DNA of 64,000 bases from Candidatus Omnitrophota bacterium (GTDB lineage: Bacteria > CAIJMQ01). The stretch's first letter is position 1. The number at the start of each line of letters is the position of its first letter. The notes beneath the pieces were generated by a model that saw only the letters and a program-made list of their open reading frames with translations, ran no database searches and was not told the DNA's origin. The translations under genes and the position numbers were made by a program. Positions 50,442 to 57,699 of this stretch are shown here, piece after piece. The stretch lies in NCBI GenBank assembly GCA_018812925.1, contig JAHJCU010000003.1:62001-126000 (forward strand), read 5' to 3'.

Positions 50442-52124
50442 ATGAACAAAATATATTTTCCCCAATACAAAAAAGAAAAGGAAGGACTGGCTTTTAAAAA
50501 AGGTCTTTCTATTTTAGATTATCTTAAAGAATCCGGCATAGAAATCAATGCCGAGTGCGGCGGTAATGGTAAATGCGGCAAGTGTAGAGTAAGAATAGAA
50601 AAAGGGAAAGAGAACTTAAACGAATTAACCAAGTCAGAACAATCCTTTTCATTAGCTTTCAACGAAAGATTAGCTTGTCAGGCAGTAGTGGCAAAGAATA
50701 AAGAAGATATAGTTGTCTTTATAAAAGAATCCGGCAAGTATGAAATCCTGACAGAAAGTCTTGCCCCGAACCGAACTTGTTCTCCCGCCTGCCAATCTTT
50801 TGCGGGCAGGGGTTTGGGGTTAAAATTAAATCCCTCCACTATACTAAAAGATAATAGGGTAGTATGCGATGGTGAAACGCTTGATGATTATAAAGGCAAA
50901 ATTTACGGGCTTGCAGTAGATGTTGGAACAACAACTTTAGTATTTGAGATAGTCAATCTCCAGACCCCGATAAAATCAACGGGGCAGGCAGGTGAAATCG
51001 TCAAAACCATAGCAAAAACAAATCCGCAAATTGCCTATGGCGGAGATGTCATATCAAGAATTGAATACGCAATAGTAGGGGAGAGGAAACTCGTATATCG
51101 TACAGTTCAAGAAATAGAAATAAAAATAAAAGAATTACAAAAATGTGTAATTGACAGAATAAATGAATCTTTAAAAGAATTAGATATCATGCCATATATT
51201 TACGAGGCGGTAATAGTCGGCAATTCTACAATGAGAAATATCTTCTTTGGACTTGATATATTTTCTCTGGGCTTAAGACCTTATGAACCTGTCCATAAAG
51301 AACCGATTGTAAGAACTGCAGAAGAACTGGGGCTTAATATATTCCCAAAGGCAAAAGTATACGGCGCCTCTTTAATTGGCGGACACGCAGGAGCAGATGC
51401 TTTGGCGGATATTATTGCTTCGGGAATTTATAAGAACGCCAAACCCAGTATGCTCATTGATATTGGCACAAACGGCGAAGTAATACTCGGAAATTCAAAA
51501 CGATTAATCAGCGCGACTCTTGCCGCAGGTGGCGCATATGAAGGAGCAAACGTAAGCTCGGGAACAGGCGCTATTGAAGGGGCAATAAAGAATATAAAAA
51601 TTGAAAATGGCAAAGCCATCTATGAAACGATAGGGGATAAAGAACCAATTGGAATATGCGGTTCAGGACTTATTGATTTATTGGCCGAACTTTTAAGATG
51701 CGGAATTATGGACAAGAGCGCAAAAATAAAAGAGGATTTTAAAGTAACCGATAAGATTAAACTAACCCAATCGGATATCTATCAACTCGTTAATGCGAAA
51801 GCAAGTTTAAAAACAGACCAAATTATTCTCTTAAAACATTACGGCATAGATGTTAAAGATTTGGATAAGATTTATCTTTCAGGCGGATTTGGCAATTATA
51901 TAAATGTTAAAAACGCCATAAAGATTGGTCTATTACCCGATGCGGAAGACAAAATAGTTAAGATAGGCAATGGCGCTTTAGCAGGCGCGAGAGAAATGCT
52001 TTTTTCCAAGGAAGCCAGGAAAACTTCAGAGGAAATAGCCAAGAAGATTGAGCATACTAAACCGAACGAACTGGAAAAAGATTTTAATAATTTAGTAGCG
52101 GATAATATGTACTTCGAGGATTGA
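50442..52124 (+). CDS. RACo/ASKHA-type reductive activator with 2Fe-2S domain (DUF4445)
   Basis: 560 residues. N-terminal plant-type 2Fe-2S domain (ECGGNGKCGKCRVRI with LACQ, about residues 35-85) and a C-terminal ASKHA fold: AVDVGTTTLVFEIV, DIGTNGEVILG, GSGLIDLLAEL, YLSGGFGNYI. This layout is that of activators of corrinoid Fe-S proteins and methyltransferases (RACo-like), which re-reduce Co(II). A family P palindrome (50784-50812) lies in the linker and encodes SPACQSFAGRG in frame. No corrinoid protein is adjacent in the window. Confidence 0.87.
   Translation: MNKIYFPQYKKEKEGLAFKKGLSILDYLKESGIEINAECGGNGKCGKCRVRIEKGKENLNELTKSEQSFSLAFNERLACQAVVAKNKEDIVVFIKESGKYEILTESLAPNRTCSPACQSFAGRGLGLKLNPSTILKDNRVVCDGETLDDYKGKIYGLAVDVGTTTLVFEIVNLQTPIKSTGQAGEIVKTIAKTNPQIAYGGDVISRIEYAIVGERKLVYRTVQEIEIKIKELQKCVIDRINESLKELDIMPYIYEAVIVGNSTMRNIFFGLDIFSLGLRPYEPVHKEPIVRTAEELGLNIFPKAKVYGASLIGGHAGADALADIIASGIYKNAKPSMLIDIGTNGEVILGNSKRLISATLAAGGAYEGANVSSGTGAIEGAIKNIKIENGKAIYETIGDKEPIGICGSGLIDLLAELLRCGIMDKSAKIKEDFKVTDKIKLTQSDIYQLVNAKASLKTDQIILLKHYGIDVKDLDKIYLSGGFGNYINVKNAIKIGLLPDAEDKIVKIGNGALAGAREMLFSKEARKTSEEIAKKIEHTKPNELEKDFNNLVADNMYFED
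50784..50812. repeat. GC-rich palindrome (family P) inside the RACo-like gene
   Basis: CCCGCCTGCC (50784-50793) with TGCGGGCAGG (50801-50810), loop AATCTTT. Flanking CCCCGAACC (about 50764) and GGGG (about 50816) may extend it. It encodes part of the linker between the 2Fe-2S and ASKHA domains without interrupting the frame. Confidence 0.65.
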
Positions 52125-52147
52125 ACTTGGGAAAGTCTAATCCTCAT

Positions 52148-52170
52148 CCCGCACCCTACGTGGTGCGGGG
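52148..52170. repeat. family Q palindrome after the RACo-like gene
   Basis: CCCGCAC-CCTACGTG-GTGCGGG, in the opposite orientation to the ACGTAG palindromes at the larC start. It begins 24 bases past the RACo-like stop and could also act as a weak terminator. Confidence 0.65.
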
Positions 52171-52189
52171 CAATGTATAAGTTTAGTTT

Positions 52190-52412
52190 TTGTCCCCCCC
52201 CCTGCTTTGATTTTGACTTGCACCTGCGGTTTGATTTCGCACCCTGAGAAATTCAAAGAATTTCCAGGACCAAAGTCCCTGAAATTGTATTCGCAATTTT
52301 TAGGGGGAAATCAGCAGGTGAAGAAATCAAGGGGGGATTATTTATTGTGTAAGAATTTACTTTTATCCTGTACCCAACGTGTCTACCCCGAATTCCGATG
52401 TGGTTCGGGGGT
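52190..52412. repeat. nested palindromic element (family S core) with no gene
   Basis: Outer arms: a C9-rich CCCCCCCCTGCTTTGATT (about 52195) and AAATCAAGGGGGG (about 52325-52337). The interior, 52243-52306, closely resembles 31958-32014: GAGAAATTCAAAGAATTTC, then AGGACCAAAGTCCCTG, AAATTG...CAATTT and TAGGGGG. A further dyad CCCCGAA/TTCGGGG lies at 52386-52410. With 52148-52170 it fills the 300-base gap to the next gene. Confidence 0.7.
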
Positions 52413-52423
52413 AAGGACAGAAG

Positions 52424-52639
52424 TTACTTCTTCTTTCTTAGAATATATCCTAAAATAATTAGTGTCGTACCAGATCCTACTAATGCCCAATTTAAATTCC
52501 AGATTATATTTTCCTTTTTCTCTCTTGCAGATAGTACACGATGCATTGTGTCTGTATACCTAAATGCCGGTATTGCCATTATGACTAAAATGCATACAAT
52601 TAAAAATACTGTCCCGATATTTATTAGCAATTTATACAT
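52424..52639 (-). CDS. small membrane protein, unknown
   Basis: 71 residues from the ATG at 52639: MYKLLINIGTVFLIVCILVIMAI is a membrane helix, a soluble middle (RYTDTMHRVLSAREKKENI) follows, then NWALVGSGTTLIILGYILRKKK as a second helix. Both ends are probably cytoplasmic. It is not a recognised family, and coding status is supported only by length and helix pattern. Confidence 0.45.
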   Translation of the reverse strand: MYKLLINIGTVFLIVCILVIMAIPAFRYTDTMHRVLSAREKKENIIWNLNWALVGSGTTLIILGYILRKKK

Positions 52640-52671
52640 AAGAAAAGTCAAAAATTAAAAGTAGAAGTAGT

Positions 52672-52911
52672 TTATTTCTCCAAATTTTCGAGGTCGGCTA
52701 AATCTTGAAGTCTACCACTCGCTTTCTTGTTTTTCTTTAAAACAGTAACTGTAATAGTTTTCTGTATTCTTATAGTAGATGGGTCGTAACCAAATGCAAT
52801 TTTCCTCAATTCCTCTAATGCAGCTAACCTTTCAAGATAGGTCTTATTTTTCCAATAATTTTGGCTATTATTAGTGTGAAGAGAAGTTATTTCTAAAACC
52901 TTTTTATTCAC
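52672..52911 (-). pseudogene. 79-residue protein resembling joined ends of a two-gene nucleotidyltransferase cassette
   Basis: Starts at GTG. KNKTYLERLAALEELRKIAFGYDPSTIRIQKTI looks like the small protein commonly encoded upstream of an AbiEii/MNT-type nucleotidyltransferase (erLaaLeeLR...yG...RlQr pattern). The last residues ASGRLQDLADLENLEK look like the C-terminus of that nucleotidyltransferase (GRxxDLADLExL). An internal deletion could have joined them. The alternative is a genuine short family. The recognition is from memory of family patterns only. Confidence 0.4.
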
Positions 52912-53019
52912 GCGATAATTATATCATATTTAACTAATATGACCCACTTGCCTAAGCCGAAAAACCAAGAGGGATTATTATATAGAGGTATCAATAAGTA
53001 ACCATGCAAACTCACTCCC

Positions 53020-53050
53020 AAAAAAAAGACCCGGCATTACTGCCGAGCCT
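53020..53050 (-). terminator. intrinsic terminator of cspA
   Basis: On the minus strand GGCTCGGCA-GTAA-TGCCGGGTC forms a 9-bp stem with two wobbles, directly followed by a T-run (plus-strand A8 at 53020-53027). It is about 22 bases after the cspA stop. Confidence 0.8.
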
Positions 53051-53072
53051 TTTTCTCATCAACAATTAAACG

Positions 53073-53276
53073 TTATAGTTTTTTTACGTTTGTTGCTTGC
53101 GGACCCTTGGGACCTTCTTCGATGTCAAATTCGACTTGCTGTCCTTCTTCTAAAGACTTGAATCCTTCGCCTTGAATTGCATTGTGATGTACAAAGCAAT
53201 CTTTGCTTCCATCATCAGGTGTTATGAACCCATAACCTTTTTGGTCGTTGAACCACTTAACTGTTCCTTTTGCCAT
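53073..53276 (-). CDS. cspA: cold-shock domain protein
   Basis: 67 residues, full-length [25 protein letters not shown] with RNP1 (KGYGFI), DCFVHHNAI (RNP2 FVHH), then the basic [15 protein letters not shown]. It binds single-stranded RNA/DNA as an RNA chaperone. GGGAGGTGA precedes the ATG. It has a long (about 120-base) leader with an internal terminator-like hairpin and a consensus promoter. Confidence 0.96.
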   Translation of the reverse strand: MAKGTVKWFNDQKGYGFITPDDGSKDCFVHHNAIQGEGFKSLEEGQQVEFDIEEGPKGPQATNVKKL

Positions 53277-53326
53277 TACTTACTTCACCTCCCTTCTATT
53301 CCATTAGAGTAAATAATGGCAGAAAT

Positions 53327-53365
53327 AAAAAAAATCCGTAAGGTAAATTGTTTCCTACCTTACGG
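53327..53365 (-). terminator. terminator-like attenuator in the cspA leader
   Basis: On the minus strand a perfect 10-bp stem (CCGTAAGGTA, GGAAACAATT loop, TACCTTACGG; plus-strand 53336-53365) is followed by eight T residues (plus-strand A8, 53327-53334). It lies between the cspA promoter and its start codon, so it would terminate most leader transcripts unless the hairpin is prevented. Confidence 0.75.
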
Positions 53366-53401
53366 TCCGAAATCTCTACTCACCTATTTACCTCAAGGGG
53401 C

Positions 53402-53430
53402 AATATACTCCATTCAAATTTATTTGTCAA
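53402..53430 (-). promoter_or_regulatory. cspA promoter
   Basis: On the minus strand TTGACA (53430-53425, perfect) and TATATT (53407-53402) are separated by 17 bases. Predicted start is near 53395, giving a leader of about 120 bases. The rest of the 304-base gap up to 53580 holds a degenerate heptamer array (53471-53512). Confidence 0.75.
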
Positions 53431-53470
53431 CCCCCTTATAAGTTAAATACAGGTTTTCGTAAATACTACT

Positions 53471-53512
53471 AACGGTTAGCGGTTTGCGTAGAAACTAAGA
53501 AACGAGAATCGA
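53471..53512. repeat. degenerate heptamer array upstream of a radical SAM gene
   Basis: AACGGTT, AGCGGTT, TGCGTAG, AAACTAA, GAAACGA, GAATCGA. The left units (CGGTT) and right units (AAC/CGA) are weakly complementary. Lower confidence than the GTAAT arrays. Confidence 0.4.
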
Positions 53513-53580
53513 ACACTGTTTTCTTTTTTAACAAATCCATTCTTGCCTCACCTTCCTATTTCCCTTATAATCCAAATTCA

Positions 53581-54348
53581 ATGAATGAGAAATATATTTT
53601 CGGACCTGTTGTATCAAGAAGATTGGGAATTTCTTTGGGGGTAGATATTGTTTCTTTCAAGACGTGTACTCTTGATTGTATATATTGTCAGGTTGGCAAG
53701 ACTACACGCAAGACAATCGAAAGAAAGCAGTATTTATCGCCGGAAAAAATCCTTACGGAATTAAAAGAAGTTTTAAAGGCAGGTAAAAAGATTGACTATA
53801 TTACTCTATCAGGTAACGGCGAACCGACACTGAATTCAAAGTTAGGAGAGATTATAAGAGAAATAAAAAGCATTACTGCTATCTCTATTGCTGTTATTAC
53901 AAACGGGACATTGCTTAACGATAAAAACGTGAGAGAGGAGTTGTTGTCGGCGGATTTAGTAATGCCTTCGCTTGATGCGGCAACACAGGAAACTTTTGAA
54001 AAGATTGATAGACCATATCCATCACTTAAGATAGAAGATATAATTGAAGGGATGGTGGAGTTTAGAAAGGTTTACAGTGGTAATCTCTGGCTTGAAATAA
54101 TGCTTGTTAAAGGTATAAATGACAATAAGTATGAACTGGCTGCGCTTAAAAAAGCTACGGAAAAAATTGAACCAGATAAAATTCAACTCAATACTCCTGT
54201 ACGTCCCACTTGTGAAAAAGAATTGCAGACCTTATCTGTACAAGAGCTTCTTGCAATAAAAGAATTTTTCGGGAACAAATGCGAGATTATTCTGGAGCTT
54301 AACAGGAAAGAACACGAAGAGCATATTAGGCAGATACAAAAAAGATAA
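53581..54348 (+). CDS. radical SAM protein, Wyosine/MoaA-like family
   Basis: 255 residues: MNEKYIFGPVVSRRLGISLGVDIVSFKTCTLDCIYCQVG has the CxxxCxxC motif (CTLDCIYC), then YITLSGNGEPTLN (SAM-binding GNGEPT) and AVITNGTLL. The FGPVxSRRLGxSLGVD start is typical of a widespread uncharacterised radical SAM family in anaerobes (COG0731-like). The reaction is unknown. A membrane protein gene follows 25 bases later. Confidence 0.82.
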   Translation: MNEKYIFGPVVSRRLGISLGVDIVSFKTCTLDCIYCQVGKTTRKTIERKQYLSPEKILTELKEVLKAGKKIDYITLSGNGEPTLNSKLGEIIREIKSITAISIAVITNGTLLNDKNVREELLSADLVMPSLDAATQETFEKIDRPYPSLKIEDIIEGMVEFRKVYSGNLWLEIMLVKGINDNKYELAALKKATEKIEPDKIQLNTPVRPTCEKELQTLSVQELLAIKEFFGNKCEIILELNRKEHEEHIRQIQKR

Positions 54349-54373
54349 AAACAATTGAAAGGAGATAAAAAAG

Positions 54374-55036
54374 ATGGGAAAAGGCAGAATGGTTTGGGAA
54401 GAACTGAAGCATCATCTTCCGTTTTCAATTTTAAGTGTTGTTATAGGATTAATTATGGTCGGTATTTTGAGTTTCATTGCCGAAATGACGAATACAACCG
54501 ATGCATCGTCTCATTTTAAAGAGCTTTTTCATATATTCCATCCTACTCATATTCTTTTTTCCGCCCTTGCAACTACGGCGATGTTTTGGCAGAAGGAAAA
54601 GAAGTTTTTTAAAGCAATAGCTGTGGGTATTATCGGTTCAGTTGGTATTTGCAGTGTAAGCGATATTTTTATACCTTATCTTGCGGGACATTTGTTGGGT
54701 GTAGAACATATGCATTTGCATATTTGTATTTTGGAACATCCACAAATGGTAATTCCGTTTTTGGTTTTAGGTGTTATAGTCGGTTTTCTTGCGCCTGGTA
54801 ATCTTGAAAAATCAGAGGGTGTAGTGTTGTCGCATTCTTTTCATATATTCGTAAGCGCTTCGGCTTCTATTATGTATCTTGTAAGTTTTGGCGTAACAGA
54901 TTGGGCACACAAAATAGGGGCGGTTTTGATATATATGGTGCTTGCGGTAGTTATTCCCTGTTGCACGAGCGATATAATTTTTCCGCTGATTTGTACCGGT
55001 AAGGTACCTTGCGACCATCATGTAGAGCATAAATAA
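54374..55036 (+). CDS. His-rich membrane protein, unknown
   Basis: 220 residues, about six membrane helices. Abundant His in or near the helices: FHIFHPTHILF, LLGVEHMHLHICILEHPQM, LSHSFHIFV, and a His-rich tail KVPCDHHVEHK. Cys pair CC at about 199. This points to metal binding or transport, but no family is recognised. AAAGGAG lies before the ATG. It ends 2 bases before the YggS-type gene. Confidence 0.65.
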   Translation: MGKGRMVWEELKHHLPFSILSVVIGLIMVGILSFIAEMTNTTDASSHFKELFHIFHPTHILFSALATTAMFWQKEKKFFKAIAVGIIGSVGICSVSDIFIPYLAGHLLGVEHMHLHICILEHPQMVIPFLVLGVIVGFLAPGNLEKSEGVVLSHSFHIFVSASASIMYLVSFGVTDWAHKIGAVLIYMVLAVVIPCCTSDIIFPLICTGKVPCDHHVEHK

Positions 55037-55038
55037 CT

Positions 55039-55707
55039 ATGAGCATAAAAGAAAACTATCAGAAAATCAGAAGTGAAATTGGCGACAATGTAATGATAAT
55101 TGTAGCTGTGAAGGGGAGAACGAAAGAAGAGATTGAAGAAGTTATAGATGCGGGTGCGCAGGATTTAGGAGAAAACTATGTCCAGGAAGCTGAAAGCATT
55201 TATGAATCTTTAGGTGATAAGGTGGGAAAAGTCAGATGGCATATGATAGGGCATCTACAGAAAAATAAAATCAATAAAGCGCTTCAAATCTTTGATGTTA
55301 TACAGACGATAGATTCAAAGGGTATTGCTTTAGCTTTGAATGAAAGAGCGAAAAGGATAGGGAAGGTGGTTCCTGTTTATATCGAGATGAACATCGGTGA
55401 TGAAATGACAAAAAGCGGTGTCAAAGGGGAATATGAGGTTGTTGAGGGCTTGGCTAAAGAAATTTCAAAGATGGAGTTCTTACGATTGGAAGGTTTAATG
55501 GCAATGGAACCGCAATTTGATAACCCTCAAGATTCAATATCCTGCTTCAAAAAAGCAAAAGATATATTTGAAAGAATTGGAGCTCTTAATTTGCCCAACG
55601 TTGATATGAAAGAACTTTCTATGGGTATGTCCGGTTCATACAAAATAGCAATCCAAGAAGGCAGTAATATGGTAAGGTTGGGCTCGGCAATATTCGGAGC
55701 AAGGTGA
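55039..55707 (+). CDS. YggS/PROSC-family pyridoxal-phosphate homeostasis protein
   Basis: 222 residues. GAQDLGENYVQEAESI, VRWHMIGHLQKNKINKAL, VIQTIDSKGIALALNERA, YIEMNIGDEMTKSGV, ELSMGMSGSYKIAIQEGSNMVRLGSAIFG, all typical of the family. The PLP-lysine, normally in VAVSKxxP, is replaced in register by VAVKGRTKEE: the Lys is shifted or present as VAVK. This should be checked. The role is PLP homeostasis. Confidence 0.88.
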   Translation: MSIKENYQKIRSEIGDNVMIIVAVKGRTKEEIEEVIDAGAQDLGENYVQEAESIYESLGDKVGKVRWHMIGHLQKNKINKALQIFDVIQTIDSKGIALALNERAKRIGKVVPVYIEMNIGDEMTKSGVKGEYEVVEGLAKEISKMEFLRLEGLMAMEPQFDNPQDSISCFKKAKDIFERIGALNLPNVDMKELSMGMSGSYKIAIQEGSNMVRLGSAIFGAR

Positions 55708-55814
55708 GCGTTATTCTAATAGAGATGTTGGTCTAAGCATACCGTTTGGACAATTTTGTACACTCTTGCAAAATCATAGATAAAATGACTTCATACCGGA
55801 AACTTTAGGTTAGC

Positions 55815-55958
55815 TTATTTTCTCGCTTTTTTGGGCATACATTTTCTTTTCCATATCTTCTTCTTAATATTTTTATTTCGCTTTATTCCTCCTAATGAAG
55901 CAAGTCCAAATTCTCTTCGCAAATCTTCTGATTTACGCTTGTAAATAATTTGACAAAT
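55815..55958 (-). CDS. short lysine-rich reading frame (doubtful gene or remnant)
   Basis: On the minus strand a 47-codon frame bounded by an upstream stop reads QIIYKRKSEDLRREFGLASL and ends KRKCMPKKARK. It has no ATG/GTG/TTG at its beginning; an ATT with AAGGA upstream is the only conventional possibility. The sequence is very basic, like a small ribosomal or nucleic-acid-binding protein, but is not recognised. It occupies the 270-base gap before rex, where nothing else is seen apart from rex control sites. Confidence 0.25.
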   Translation of the reverse strand: MCQIIYKRKSEDLRREFGLASLGGIKRNKNIKKKIWKRKCMPKKARK

Positions 55959-55996
55959 AAATTCCTTTTATGATATCCTTGTGAAAAATTTCACAA
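55950..55996 (+). promoter_or_regulatory. rex promoter and Rex operator
   Basis: TTGACA (55950-55955) with a weak -10 (TATCCT, 55974-55979), followed by TTGTGAAAAATTTCACAA (55979-55996), which matches the Rex operator TTGTGA-N6-TCACAA perfectly. It ends 2 bases before the rex ATG at 55999. Rex would repress itself and the hydrogenase operon unless NADH is high. Confidence 0.85.
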
Positions 55997-55998
55997 AG

Positions 55999-56631
55999 AT
56001 GACTTGGAAAATTCCTGCTAGTACTATTGATAGGTTATCTATATATATGAGGGCTCTGGATAAATTGGGATTAGATGGTATGGAAACAGTATCTTCATTG
56101 CAGTTGGCGGAACTGTCAGGAGTTAATTCCGCGCAGTTACGAAAAGATTTAGCCTATTTTGGTCAGTTCGGTACACGTGGAAGAGGTTATGAGATAAAAT
56201 CACTTCTTCAAAATTTAAGGAAGATACTGGGAGTAGATAAGAAGTGGAAAACGGTTTTAATCGGAATTGGTAACTTGGGTTCGGCTTTACTTGCGTATCC
56301 GGAATTTAAAGAAGAAGGTTTTGAAGTTGTAGGAGCTTTTGATAATAGTTTCTCAAAAGTCGGCAAAAAACTTGAAGGAATAAAAATTCAGGAGATTGAT
56401 AAAGTAGAAGCATTTTTAAAGATAGAAAAAATAAAAATAGGGATTATAACGACTCCAGCAACAGTAGCTCAGGAAGTAGCCGATAGTTTGGTAAAAGGCG
56501 GGGTAAAAGCAATACTAAATTTTGCCCCGGTGTCATTAAATGTTGCTAAAGGTATAAAAGTGAAAAATGTAGACCTTTCAAAAGAACTCGAATCACTTTC
56601 TTATTTTTTGACTCACAAGAAAACGGTTTAA
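55999..56631 (+). CDS. rex: redox-sensing transcriptional repressor Rex
   Basis: 210 residues from the ATG at 55999; the upstream GTG at 55981 lies inside the operator and is less plausible. Winged-helix: MTWKIPASTIDRLSIYMRAL, SSLQLAELSGVNSAQLRKDLAYFGQFGTRGRGYE, then a Rossmann NAD domain (VLIGIGNLGSALLAY). It senses NADH/NAD+. It heads a closely packed hydrogenase operon (3-base gap to hydB). Confidence 0.95.
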   Translation: MTWKIPASTIDRLSIYMRALDKLGLDGMETVSSLQLAELSGVNSAQLRKDLAYFGQFGTRGRGYEIKSLLQNLRKILGVDKKWKTVLIGIGNLGSALLAYPEFKEEGFEVVGAFDNSFSKVGKKLEGIKIQEIDKVEAFLKIEKIKIGIITTPATVAQEVADSLVKGGVKAILNFAPVSLNVAKGIKVKNVDLSKELESLSYFLTHKKTV

Positions 56632-56634
56632 ACT

Positions 56635-57699
56635 ATGATAAAGTTTATTTCTCATAACAATTTTATAAGACTTCTTGCACAACTCAATAAGGATTATCGT
56701 GTTTATGTGCCGGTTAAAAGAGAAGATAAACGTTTCTATGGAAGATTTGAGAATACTCCAACAGAAGATATTGTAATCGGAGAAGTAAGAGCTTTTGAGC
56801 CTCTCAAAGCATTTTTCTTTAAAGGAAGAGAAAAAGTTGCAGATGGCTTTAAAGCCGATATGCCCAGTTCCGGCGACAAACCGTTTGCTATCGTAGGTGT
56901 TAAGGCCTGTGATTTAAAAGGGTTTAAAGTGCAAGATTACGTTTTTTCTGCCAAAAGCGGCACTACTCCTGATGGAACAAATAATGACGATACTGACCCG
57001 TTTTATCTTCAAATGCGGGATAAAAATCTTATTATTTCATCGGATTGCACTTGTGTTATAGATACTTGTTTCTGTCTAGCTTTAGGTGTAAAGCCGTATC
57101 CTCAGGATGATTTTGATATTAATCTGTCTCAAATTAATGGCGGTTTTATTGTGGAGAGTTCTTCAGAAAAAGGAGAAAAAGTTATTCAGCAGAACTTATC
57201 TCTTATGGAAGAATCGACAAAAGGAAAATTATCCGAAAGAGATAAACAAAGAGACAAGGTAGTTAAACAAATAGAGAAGAATATTCAAGAAAACGATATT
57301 CCTTCACAGAAAGTTTTTGAAGGGATTATTGAAAAAAATTACGATTCCGGTATTTGGGAAGAAGAAGCGAAGACCTGTGTTGAATGCGGTGCTTGTAATA
57401 CTATATGTCCTACTTGCCATTGTTTTTTATTATATGACCAGAAGGATGCCAAGAAAATGGCGAGGTTTCGTATATGGGATTCCTGCATGGTAAAAGATTT
57501 TGCCCGTGTTGCCGGTGGTGCAAATCCAAGACATAAACTATGGATGAGACTTAGAAATAGATTTGAGAAGAAATTTGATTTTTTCCCGAAAGTGGCAAAT
57601 CTCTATGCATGTACAGGATGCGGGCGTTGTATATCTGCCTGTCCGGCTAAGATAGATATAAGAAAAGTTCTTAAGAAACTAGTAGATAATAAAAAATGA
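56635..57699 (+). CDS. hydB: hydrogenase-associated Fe-S subunit (HydB/anaerobic sulfite-reductase A-like)
   Basis: 354 residues. The N-terminal part (KDYRVYVPVKREDKRFYGRF) and C-terminal CVECGACNTICPTCHC and CTGCGRCISACPAKIDI, two [4Fe-4S] clusters plus extra Cys, match beta subunits of sulfhydrogenase/NAD(P)-linked hydrogenases. It transfers electrons between the FAD subunit (next gene) and the hydrogenase module. The N-terminal half also has CTCVIDTCFCLALG. Confidence 0.85.
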   Translation: MIKFISHNNFIRLLAQLNKDYRVYVPVKREDKRFYGRFENTPTEDIVIGEVRAFEPLKAFFFKGREKVADGFKADMPSSGDKPFAIVGVKACDLKGFKVQDYVFSAKSGTTPDGTNNDDTDPFYLQMRDKNLIISSDCTCVIDTCFCLALGVKPYPQDDFDINLSQINGGFIVESSSEKGEKVIQQNLSLMEESTKGKLSERDKQRDKVVKQIEKNIQENDIPSQKVFEGIIEKNYDSGIWEEEAKTCVECGACNTICPTCHCFLLYDQKDAKKMARFRIWDSCMVKDFARVAGGANPRHKLWMRLRNRFEKKFDFFPKVANLYACTGCGRCISACPAKIDIRKVLKKLVDNKK

